From Clostridia bacterium (lineage in GTDB: Bacteria > Bacillota > Clostridia > Christensenellales > UBA1242), in contig JAGART010000091.1 in NCBI GenBank assembly GCA_017622115.1, positions 1 through 6,082 on the forward strand: a stretch of DNA of 6,082 nucleotides, read 5' to 3'. A program made the translations under genes and the position numbers. The notes beneath the pieces are model-generated. The model did not search any database, was not told where the DNA came from, and saw nothing but the letters and a program-made list of their open reading frames with translations. Shown one piece after another: positions 1 through 4,545 of this stretch (position 1 is its first letter; every line of letters starts with the position of its first letter).

Positions 1-2
1 AT

Positions 3-392
3 ACAGCAAATGTAACTGGAAGTGAGCTATTAATAGAAGTAATTAATTTAAAAATAGACCTAACAATAACTTTGGGATTTGTTTCAGCAGAGCAAAATTT
101 AAAAGAAAGTGGAGCAAATATAGAAGGTATATCTGTAACAAGTACAAAAGGTGGCACAGCATATATAGTTGGTGATGACTTTGATAATTTAACTGATACA
201 GACACAATTACATTTGCTACAAAACCTTGTTTAAGTGGCTATTCATTCAGTCATTGGGAAGATATAAATGGCAACAATTTAGGAAGTGAAATGAGTATTC
301 GTTTGCAAAAATCACTAGTTATGGACAATATAATTACAGCCGTTTATGTTCAAAATACAAATAATAATATTAATGATGAGTTAAATAATTAA
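3..392 (+). CDS. C-terminal end of an InlB-type repeat surface protein (5' partial)
   Basis: The reading frame is open from the first full codon at position 3 to TAA at 390-392, so 129 residues are visible and the gene starts before the window. A TTG at 72 could be called as a start, but the frame continues upstream with similar composition and no ribosome binding site precedes it. Residues about 50-115 (GGTAYIVGDDF, then GYSFSHWEDINGN, then ITAVY) match the pattern of divergent InlB B-repeat domains found in tandem in large secreted Firmicutes proteins: a Gly-rich opening strand, a GYxFxxW core and a closing xITAVF/Y strand. The preceding residues (IDLTITLGF) look like the end of another repeat. 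The last 14 residues are Asn-rich and have no LPxTG sorting signal or membrane anchor, so the C-terminus offers no covalent wall-attachment signal. A terminator follows directly. Ligand and function cannot be judged from this fragment. Confidence 0.8.
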   Translation, partial: TANVTGSELLIEVINLKIDLTITLGFVSAEQNLKESGANIEGISVTSTKGGTAYIVGDDFDNLTDTDTITFATKPCLSGYSFSHWEDINGNNLGSEMSIRLQKSLVMDNIITAVYVQNTNNNINDELNN

Positions 393-421
393 AAAGAGCC
401 CAAATTTTTGGGCTTTTTTTA
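392..421 (+). terminator. Intrinsic terminator after the repeat-protein gene, possibly bidirectional
   Basis: The stem AGCCCAA (397-403) pairs with TTGGGCT (408-414) around the loop ATTT. It is flanked by five A on the left (391-395) and a run of T (414-420) on the right. Because the left flank is A-rich, the same hairpin read on the minus strand also ends in a T run, so it may stop transcription of the minus-strand XRE operon as well. Confidence 0.85.
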
Positions 422-481
422 ATCTATGTCTAAATTAGTTCTTTTAAAAATATCATCATCAATAAATTCAGCCATTGTCAT
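419..481 (-). CDS. Possible 20-residue micro-ORF downstream of the XRE pair
   Basis: On the minus strand an ATG at 481-479 opens the peptide MTMAEFIDDDIFKRTNLDID and stops at TAA (421-419), on the edge of the terminator hairpin. A good Shine-Dalgarno AAGGA (plus positions 489-493) sits 7 nt before the ATG, and the start is only 17 nt after the stop of the second XRE gene, so it would be the last gene of that operon. A second in-frame ATG at 475 is further from the ribosome site. The peptide is acidic (five Asp, one Glu, two Lys/Arg) with no membrane helix. I do not recognise it. It could be a real small protein, the remnant of a longer third gene, or chance in AT-rich DNA. The ribosome site at the right distance is the main reason to list it. 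Confidence 0.35.
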   Translation of the reverse strand: MTMAEFIDDDIFKRTNLDID

Positions 482-498
482 AATAAAATCCTTAAAAC

Positions 499-741
499 TT
501 AATCAACTTCGTAGCTATTTTTAGCGAATAACTCATCGCTAAAAAATTCCTCTAAACTCATATCAAAACCCTCAATAATAGTAGCAATAGTTGCTAATTC
601 AATATTTTTGTTTCGTTCATCAATAATGTGTTTTAAAGTTTGTTCTGGCATTGCTACTTTTTTGCATAATGCATAGCGAGACATATTGTGCTCGATTAAT
701 AAATTACTAATACGAAGTGCAACTGCTTTTTGTAATTTCAT
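499..741 (-). CDS. Small XRE/Cro-family DNA-binding regulator
   Basis: This 80-residue protein is essentially one helix-turn-helix domain of the Cro/CI (XRE) type, spanning about residues 6-68. The scaffold helix is VALRISNLLIEHNM. The HTH core is YALCKKVAMPEQTLKHIIDE, and the typical final helices follow (IATIIEGFDMSLEEFF). A short acidic tail follows with no oligomerisation or ligand domain. Such single-domain regulators are common in Firmicutes chromosomes and in mobile elements, usually as repressors of neighbouring promoters. The gene begins 11 bp after the stop of the upstream XRE gene. Its weak ribosome site AAGAAG (plus 747-752) lies 5 nt from the ATG and abuts that stop, so the two genes are surely co-transcribed and perhaps translationally coupled. 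Its target is not visible. The divergent promoter region at 1053-1195 is the obvious candidate. Confidence 0.88.
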   Translation of the reverse strand: MKLQKAVALRISNLLIEHNMSRYALCKKVAMPEQTLKHIIDERNKNIELATIATIIEGFDMSLEEFFSDELFAKNSYEVD

Positions 742-752
742 AAAAACTTCTT

Positions 753-1052
753 TTAATTAAATAAATTTAAAATTGCTTCTTTTTGCTTATCATTTAATTT
801 ATTAAAGTAATCTAATAACTTTTTATCTTTTTCATACGCTAAAATATTGTGATAGAAAAATTCTTCAGTAGTAGAGTTACAGCATTCGATAATCTCTAAA
901 ATGATTTGCATAGGTGGATTGAATTCTCTATCTTCAAGTTTAGTTATATAGCTAGGATTTTTACCTAGCATAAGGCTCAATTCTCTTGCAGATAAATTTG
1001 CTTTATCTCGTATTTGTTTAATTCTAATAATTATTTCATCTAAATTCATCAT
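753..1052 (-). CDS. XRE-family transcriptional regulator, first gene of the minus operon
   Basis: This 99-residue protein has an HTH_3-type domain at about residues 7-66: IRIKQIRDKANLSARELSLM, then LGKNPSYITKLED with the recognition helix near 31-40, then the conserved tail helices ending TTEEFF. The C-terminal segment (about 75-99, LLDYFNKLNDKQKEAILNLF) is the short helical extension often seen after this domain and may mediate dimer contacts. There are two adjacent ATG codons at 1052 and 1049, and I keep the outer one. No clear Shine-Dalgarno is visible before either, which is odd next to the good sites elsewhere. The gene is divergent from the SLOG-like gene at 1207 and shares its control region, an arrangement typical of a repressor controlling itself and its divergent neighbour. 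That role is inference. Confidence 0.88.
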   Translation of the reverse strand: MMNLDEIIIRIKQIRDKANLSARELSLMLGKNPSYITKLEDREFNPPMQIILEIIECCNSTTEEFFYHNILAYEKDKKLLDYFNKLNDKQKEAILNLFN

Positions 1053-1114
1053 ATCTAAATTATATGTTATTATCTAATTTTTATATATGTTTTATAGATG
1101 ATAAAAATATCTAA
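1052..1114. repeat. Three copies of the heptamer TATCTAA, candidate operator
   Basis: TATCTAA occurs at 1052-1058, 1071-1077 and 1108-1114, with start spacings of 19 and 37 bp (close to 1:2). The copies lie between the XRE start codon and the divergent promoters. An opposing TAGAT at 1095-1099 faces the third copy, nine bases away. This could be the binding site of one or both XRE proteins. The low complexity of the region makes chance possible. Confidence 0.3.
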
Positions 1115-1122
1115 AAATCGTT

Positions 1123-1152
1123 ATAATAATGTTTTACAAATGATATTATCAA
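1123..1152 (-). promoter_or_regulatory. Candidate promoter for the XRE operon
   Basis: On the minus strand TTGATA (plus 1147-1152, 5 of 6 to the -35 consensus) is followed after 18 bp by TATTAT (plus 1123-1128, 5 of 6 to the -10 consensus). Transcription would start near 1116 and leave a leader of about 64 nt. The surrounding DNA is very AT-rich, so other -10-like boxes exist (for example GATAAT at plus 1069-1074) and this assignment is tentative. Confidence 0.45.
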
Positions 1153-1158
1153 AAAGTA

Positions 1159-1187
1159 TTGACATTTGGGTAATTATGTAATATTAT
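1159..1187 (+). promoter_or_regulatory. Sigma-A-type promoter for the SLOG-like gene
   Basis: A perfect -35 TTGACA (1159-1164) and a -10 TATTAT (1182-1187) are separated by the ideal 17 bp. The expected start is near 1194, which leaves a leader of only about 13 nt that begins next to the Shine-Dalgarno AGGTG (1196-1200). The -35 lies just 6 bp from the -35 of the divergent candidate promoter, so one bound regulator could block both. Confidence 0.75.
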
Positions 1188-1206
1188 TTATATACAGGTG
1201 AAAATT

Positions 1207-1752
1207 ATGAAAAAATGTTGTTTTATTAGCGATTGTAATCGTTTTGATGGCGAAACTTATGTTGGTATGATAGGTTTTGCTTATGTGTATCTAAATATTT
1301 ATTTAAAAAATCAGCAACCCTTGAATTTTTATTTTCATCATTTAGATGATTTTGATGATATTGCTAGATTTGCTATTTCTGCGTTACGTAGTCGTTATGA
1401 TTTAACTCGTACATATTATACTTGTAATAGTTTGCATTTATCTAAATTTGAAACTCAAATGTGGCAAGAGTTAACAGAAGTTTATGATGTGAGTGAATAT
1501 AGAGAAGTTAAAGCAAGTGGACTAAAAAGAGGTGAGGTACTTCTTAATTTAGTTGAAAAATGTGATTTTATTTTTTGCTTTAATTTAAATAATAATTCGA
1601 TTGAAACTGAAATAATGAAAACGGCAGAACAGGACAAAAGCAAAACAGTAGTTAAAATGCAAGACTTTATAAATATAGAAGAAGAAATTTTCCCATACTT
1701 TAATATAGGTTTAGGGGCAATGACTAAAATCTCATTTAACAAAAATACTTAA
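1207..1752 (+). CDS. Divergent SLOG/Rossmann-like small protein
   Basis: This is a soluble 181-residue protein. I start it at ATG 1207 because AGGTG (1196-1200) is its ribosome site 6 nt away. The in-frame GTG at 1198 lies inside that site. The layout resembles the small single-domain SLOG-type proteins of Clostridia. It opens with a first strand KKCCFISDCNRF where relatives have xCFIGHR. A middle segment DDFDDIARFAISALRSRYD (47-65) resembles their GDFDxLxAxAVxELKKKYP helix. A late segment EKCDFIFCFNLNNNSIETEI then A...KTVVKM (117-151) resembles their strand-SxxT-helix-strand nucleotide site. The glycines usual before the DFD motif (GGxGDFD) are replaced by FHHLDDFD, so nucleotide binding may be altered or lost. 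SLOG domains bind nucleotide-derived ligands in several signalling and defence settings, but no effector domain is fused here. The family assignment rests on pattern matching only. There is no obvious terminator after it. Confidence 0.5.
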   Translation: MKKCCFISDCNRFDGETYVGMIGFAYVYLNIYLKNQQPLNFYFHHLDDFDDIARFAISALRSRYDLTRTYYTCNSLHLSKFETQMWQELTEVYDVSEYREVKASGLKRGEVLLNLVEKCDFIFCFNLNNNSIETEIMKTAEQDKSKTVVKMQDFINIEEEIFPYFNIGLGAMTKISFNKNT

Positions 1753-1780
1753 AAAACAAAAAAATTATGATTGCAGTTAA

Positions 1781-1876
1781 AAAATCTTTCAGTACTACTG
1801 AAAACTTTTACTCAAAATATAAAAATCTTTCAGTACTACTGAAAAATATGCTTGACTTTCGTAAAATCTTTCAGTA
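1781..1876. repeat. 41-bp-period palindrome array (two full sites and one half-site)
   Basis: The perfect palindrome TTTCAGTA-C-TACTGAAA occurs at 1787-1803 and 1828-1844. The left arm TTTCAGTA recurs alone at 1869-1876. Arm starts are exactly 41 bp apart each time (1787, 1828, 1869). A conserved leader AAAATC precedes every copy, so copies 1 and 2 agree over 24 bases and copy 3 over the first 14, while the DNA in between is unrelated. Spacing of about four helical turns would place bound proteins on one face of the DNA. Copy 3 runs directly into the -10 box of the ATPase promoter. This looks like an operator array. A role as a short transcript hairpin (stem TTTCAG, loop TACTA) is less likely because the stem is weak. 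Confidence 0.8.
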
Positions 1877-1880
1877 TAAT
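1852..1880 (+). promoter_or_regulatory. Near-consensus promoter for the AAA ATPase gene
   Basis: TTGACT (1852-1857, 5 of 6) and a perfect TATAAT (1875-1880) are separated by 17 bp. The last two bases of the third repeat arm (1869-1876) are the first two of the -10 box, and the second palindrome ends 7 bp before the -35. A protein bound to the array would contact or cover RNA polymerase, so the promoter is probably strong by itself and held down by repression. The expected start near 1887 leaves a leader of about 13 nt, which is almost only the Shine-Dalgarno AAGGAGG (1888-1894). Confidence 0.82.
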
Positions 1881-1899
1881 ATATAAAAAGGAGGTTTGT

Positions 1900-3081
1900 A
1901 TGATTAAAAGAGAATATTACATTGCACCTATAAGAGAGTTTTATGATAGTGACTTAATAAAAATAATTACAGGTATTAGACGTTGCGGTAAGTCTGTAAT
2001 TTTGGGTCAAATAAAAAATGAAATAATGCAAAAAACAAACAATATTATTGAGTTGAATTTTGAGGATAGAAGAGTAAACTCTACTATAAAAAATGCTGAT
2101 GACTTAATAAAATATGTAGATTACAATAAAAAGCAAGGGAAATGTTATTTATTTTTTGATGAAATTCAAACATTAGATGGCTGGCAAGATGCGTGTAAAA
2201 CTTTAAGATTAGATAATAATTCGTTGTTTATTACTGGTTCAAACTCTAAATTGTTATCAAAAGAATTTACAAAAGAGTTGAGCGGAAGATATGTTGCTTT
2301 TAAAATTAGACCGTTTGTTTATAAAGAAATATTGGAATATACAAAAGAACTAAATAAACAATGTTCTGTTTCTGATTATCTTGTTTGGGGGGGATTTCCT
2401 AAAAGGTTTGAATTTGATAGTGAAGAAGCACAAAGAAGATATTTAAATGATTTAGATGAAACAATAGTTATTAATGATTTGATTAATAGATATAAGATAA
2501 GAAAGGAAAGTTTATTTAAAAGTTTAGTAAATTATATATTACGTTCCAATAGTAGAATTTATTCAGTAAATTCTATTACGGAATATATAAAAAAAGAGCA
2601 TACGCAATGTTCTGTAAATACTATTATGAAATATTTAGATTATTTAGAAGAAGCTTATATAATAGAATCTATTAAACAATACTCAACTAAAACTAAAAAA
2701 GAACTATCATATTTTCAAAAAGTTTATAATGAAGATGTTGCTTTTAACTCTATAAGATGTTTAGATAATAAATATGATTTAACTCATAATTTAGAAAATA
2801 TAGTTTATAATGAACTAAAATATATGGGTTATAATTTATATGTTTATGATAATAATGGGCGTGAGATAGACTTTTTGGCTCAAAAAGGAAATAAAAAATA
2901 TTTAATTCAAGTGGCTTATAGTGTTGTTGATGAAAAGGCATATAAGAGAGAATTTAGTGCTTTTGCTAATTTGGATAATCTATATCAAAAGGTAATAATA
3001 ACAAATGATGATTTAGATTATTCAACTAGTATGATTAGACATATAAAGTTAAAAGACTTTTTATTAATGAACGAACTTTAA
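1900..3081 (+). CDS. AAA_14/DUF4143-family ATPase
   Basis: The protein has 393 residues. ATG 1900 is chosen for AAGGAGG 5 nt upstream; the TTG at 1852 in the same frame is part of the -35 box. The N-terminal P-loop ATPase shows Walker A GIRRCGKS (25-32), Walker B LFFDEIQ (84-90), a sensor-like FITGSNS (110-116) and LSGRY (127-131). A winged-helix-like part at about 205-257 (SLFKSLVNYIL, then SVNTIMKYLDYLEEAYIIES) follows. The C-terminal DUF4143 part has a degenerate PD-(D/E)xK-like core: Glu299, GREIDF with Asp324, and IQV at 336-338, where Gln stands in place of the usual catalytic Glu. The length is normal for this very widespread but poorly understood family, whose members occur in many copies in gut Firmicutes and Bacteroidetes. 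Arg codons are almost all AGA (16 of 20, 3 CGT), unlike der, which suggests acquisition. The wing and the palindromes upstream make autoregulation an attractive inference. A transposase or nuclease role is not supported. Confidence 0.92.
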   Translation: MIKREYYIAPIREFYDSDLIKIITGIRRCGKSVILGQIKNEIMQKTNNIIELNFEDRRVNSTIKNADDLIKYVDYNKKQGKCYLFFDEIQTLDGWQDACKTLRLDNNSLFITGSNSKLLSKEFTKELSGRYVAFKIRPFVYKEILEYTKELNKQCSVSDYLVWGGFPKRFEFDSEEAQRRYLNDLDETIVINDLINRYKIRKESLFKSLVNYILRSNSRIYSVNSITEYIKKEHTQCSVNTIMKYLDYLEEAYIIESIKQYSTKTKKELSYFQKVYNEDVAFNSIRCLDNKYDLTHNLENIVYNELKYMGYNLYVYDNNGREIDFLAQKGNKKYLIQVAYSVVDEKAYKREFSAFANLDNLYQKVIITNDDLDYSTSMIRHIKLKDFLLMNEL

Positions 3082-3092
3082 TTATATTTAGC

Positions 3093-3117
3093 AAAAGAGC
3101 CCTTTGGGGTTCTTTTT
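3093..3117 (+). terminator. Intrinsic terminator of the ATPase gene
   Basis: GAGCCC (3097-3102) pairs with GGGTTC (3107-3112), with one G-T wobble and a TTTG loop. It is preceded by AAAA and followed by five T (3113-3117). It starts 12 bp after the stop codon. It shares the ten bases AAAAGAGCCC with the terminator at 392-421. Confidence 0.8.
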
Positions 3118-3139
3118 AATATTTTACGCAAAGTTTTAA

Positions 3140-3145
3140 TACAAT
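3140..3145 (+). promoter_or_regulatory. Weak -10-like box directly before the feoB fragment
   Basis: TACAAT (3140-3145, 5 of 6 to the -10 consensus) would start transcription at about 3151-3152, on the ATG itself. No convincing -35 lies 16-18 bp upstream. Together with the lack of a Shine-Dalgarno this would mean a leaderless message, or else that the gene has lost its proper control region. Confidence 0.25.
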
Positions 3146-3150
3146 AAACT

Positions 3151-4104
3151 ATGAAACTTGAAAAAATTTTGTTTAACAGATATTTGGCAATTCCAGTTTT
3201 TTTATTGTTAATGCTGGGTGTTTTTGCTATTACTTTTGGTTTTTTAGGTGATTATTTAAGTTATATAATAGAAAAATCTATTGAATTTTTAGGGAATGGC
3301 TTAATTTTTGCAATCAAATCTTTAAATGCTCCAGAGTGGTTTTTAAAATTTATTAATGAAGCAATTATTGGTGGATTAGGTGGAGTGCTAGGATTTCTGC
3401 CACAGGTATTGCTTTTGTTTTTTGCATTAGAACTAATGGAGCAATCGGGGTATTTAGTTAAGTTAAGCAATGTTTTACAGCCTATGTGCGAAAAAATTGG
3501 TTTGAGCGGGCGAAGTATATTTAGTTTGCTAATGGGGTTTGGGTGTACAACAACTGCCTTGCCGACAACCAAAACTATTACAAATGATTATGCGAGGATT
3601 AAGACAGCACTTCTATTGCCTTTTATGTCTTGTAGTGCAAAATTGCCTGTTTTTGGGTGTATTGCAGGTGCATTTTTTGGAGTAAATAGTATTTTTGTAA
3701 TATTTGCACTTTATTTATTAGGGCTAATTATTGCTGTATTGTTGAGTATAATATTTCAAAAAATAGCCCCAACACCAACTAATGAAAATTTAGTTTTGGT
3801 GGCTTCGCTGAATGCTCCTAATGTTTTAGTTGCTCTAAAAAATGTTGGCGAAATTTGTTTGCAATTTATACGAAAAATATGGACAATTATTTTGTCTTTT
3901 AGTATTGTGATTTGGGTGTTAAATAATTTTACTATAAGTTTTGAGTATATAGTTAATCCAGAGATGCAAACGAGTATAATCGAAGTGATTGCTTCGTTGA
4001 TTGCTCCGATTTTTGCTCCGCTAGGCTTTGGCTGGGGAGAGGTGATAGCCCTTTTAATTGGTCTTGTTGCAAAAGAAATGATTTTATCTACTATTGCTGT
4101 TTAA
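3151..4104 (+). CDS. feoB: FeoB-like ferrous iron transporter, membrane part only, broken by a frameshift
   Basis: These 317 residues correspond to the membrane (double gate) region of FeoB, which takes up Fe2+ across the cytoplasmic membrane. The protein opens at the position of FeoB's first membrane helix (YLAIPVFLLLMLGVFAITFG). It continues with IIGGLGGVLGFLPQVLLLF (72-90), the cysteine motif MGFGC (128-132) and PFMSCSAKLPVFG (157-169), and ends in the LGFGWGEVIALLIGLVAKEM segment (291-310). In relatives the MGFGC motif is followed by a VPA-like triplet; here it is TTA. The N-terminal GTPase and GDI domains (roughly 250 residues in the family) are absent: TAA stands at 3145-3147 in the same frame, and the upstream DNA is the ATPase gene and its terminator. 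No Shine-Dalgarno precedes the ATG. The frame ends at TAA 4102-4104 in the middle of a conserved region and resumes in another frame. The gene is either decaying or part of a split, re-sequenced locus. No feoA is visible. Confidence 0.85.
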   Translation: MKLEKILFNRYLAIPVFLLLMLGVFAITFGFLGDYLSYIIEKSIEFLGNGLIFAIKSLNAPEWFLKFINEAIIGGLGGVLGFLPQVLLLFFALELMEQSGYLVKLSNVLQPMCEKIGLSGRSIFSLLMGFGCTTTALPTTKTITNDYARIKTALLLPFMSCSAKLPVFGCIAGAFFGVNSIFVIFALYLLGLIIAVLLSIIFQKIAPTPTNENLVLVASLNAPNVLVALKNVGEICLQFIRKIWTIILSFSIVIWVLNNFTISFEYIVNPEMQTSIIEVIASLIAPIFAPLGFGWGEVIALLIGLVAKEMILSTIAV

Positions 4105-4106
4105 AT
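4099..4106 (+). other. Frameshift junction inside feoB
   Basis: The bases GTTTAAAT read as GTT TAA stop the first frame. One extra T in the TTT run would read GTT TTA AAT and join the protein as STIAV-LNGVSSAVVADSLL, giving one 443-residue frame over 3151-4481. Both sides match FeoB continuously, so one base is missing here. It could be a true mutation or a sequencing/assembly error. The site is not a standard X-XXY-YYZ slippery heptamer in the reading frame. Confidence 0.8.
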
Positions 4107-4121
4107 GGGGTTTCTAGTGCG

Positions 4122-4481
4122 GTGGTGGCGGATTCTCTTTTAAATGCTGGTTCTATTGTGCATTTTAGCACTGCTTCTTGCTTATCTTTTTTGGTATTTT
4201 GCTTATTATATACGCCTTGTGTAAGTGCAACTGCACAATTAAAAAATACTGTATCAAAAAAGCATTTTGTTATCTTTTTAATTCTTCAATTTGCTATTGC
4301 GTACGTGGTTAGTTTGTTGGTTTATAATGTTGCTTTGATGTTTATTACTCAAAACCTAAATTGCATTTTTTGGGTTTTTTTGATTAGCGTGCTAATAGGT
4401 TTGAGTACTTATTTTGTTTTAAAATATTTTTCTAACACCAAAAAAGGGTGCAAAAACTGCAATTTTTGCAATAAACACTAA
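4122..4481 (+). CDS. feoB: FeoB C-terminal gate segment with a Cys-rich tail (downstream part of the split feoB)
   Basis: This is the continuation of FeoB in the shifted frame. Homologous reading begins at about 4101, and GTG 4122 is only the first possible start, without a ribosome site, so independent translation is unlikely. Residues 19-35 (SCLSFLVFCLLYTPCVS) are the well-conserved LLYTPC segment of the second gate, and 48-73 form the last FeoB membrane helix. An additional hydrophobic helix (about 82-102) and a tail KKGCKNCNFCNKH follow, with a CxxCxxC pattern. The small separate FeoB-associated Cys-rich membrane proteins have the same layout of one helix plus a Cys-rich tail, so this looks like a fusion of that partner to the transporter. 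The tail may hand over or sense iron (inference). The intact tail suggests that the break at 4101 is recent or artefactual. Confidence 0.78.
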   Translation: MVADSLLNAGSIVHFSTASCLSFLVFCLLYTPCVSATAQLKNTVSKKHFVIFLILQFAIAYVVSLLVYNVALMFITQNLNCIFWVFLISVLIGLSTYFVLKYFSNTKKGCKNCNFCNKH

Positions 4482-4487
4482 AAAATA

Positions 4488-4516
4488 TTGTAAATTTATG
4501 TGAATTGTGTTAAACT
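4488..4516 (+). promoter_or_regulatory. Candidate extended -10 promoter for der
   Basis: TTGTAA (4488-4493, 4 of 6) and TAAACT (4511-4516, 4 of 6) are 17 bp apart, with TG one base before the -10 (TGT-TAAACT), the extended -10 form. The expected start is near 4523, giving a leader of about 23 nt that contains the der ribosome site. No terminator separates feoB from der, so read-through is also possible. Confidence 0.45.
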
Positions 4517-4545
4517 AAAAGAAGAAAATTTTTTGAGGTGTGCAA

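Noticed and set aside
72..392. Independent small gene starting at TTG 72
   Set aside because: The frame is open to the window edge with matching repeat-like sequence and no ribosome site, so it is the end of a longer gene.
1482..1742. 86-codon frame on the minus strand
   Set aside because: It lies entirely inside the SLOG-like gene, which has a promoter and ribosome site. The translation is low-complexity, so it is a shadow frame.
1753..1780. Terminator of the SLOG-like gene
   Set aside because: The stretch is A-rich without a GC hairpin. The first palindrome downstream has a weak stem and only an interrupted T run.
1781..1876. CRISPR array (24-base repeat with 17-base spacers)
   Set aside because: There are only two full copies and a partial one, the spacers are too short, the last copy forms part of a promoter, and no cas genes are present. 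An operator array fits better.
1852..1899. TTG start giving the ATPase 16 extra residues
   Set aside because: The TTG is the first part of the -35 box, and the message starts after it. AAGGAGG clearly serves ATG 1900.
2750..2941. 63-codon frame on the minus strand
   Set aside because: It is a shadow of the DUF4143 region of the ATPase gene, with composition biased to His, Tyr and Asn and no start signal.
3261..3572. 103-codon frame on the minus strand
   Set aside because: It is antisense to clear FeoB membrane helices and has no family resemblance.
4095..4106. Programmed -1 frameshifting in feoB
   Set aside because: In the reading frame the bases are GCT GTT TAA, which does not give a tandem slippery X-XXY-YYZ site. 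I see no strong downstream stem or internal ribosome site.
4449..4470. Perfect inverted repeat TGCAAAAA / TTTTTGCA as a terminator of feoB
   Set aside because: It encodes the Cys-rich tail and has no T run after it (ATAAACACTA follows), so it is not an intrinsic terminator. Repeated Cys/Lys/Asn codons explain the symmetry.
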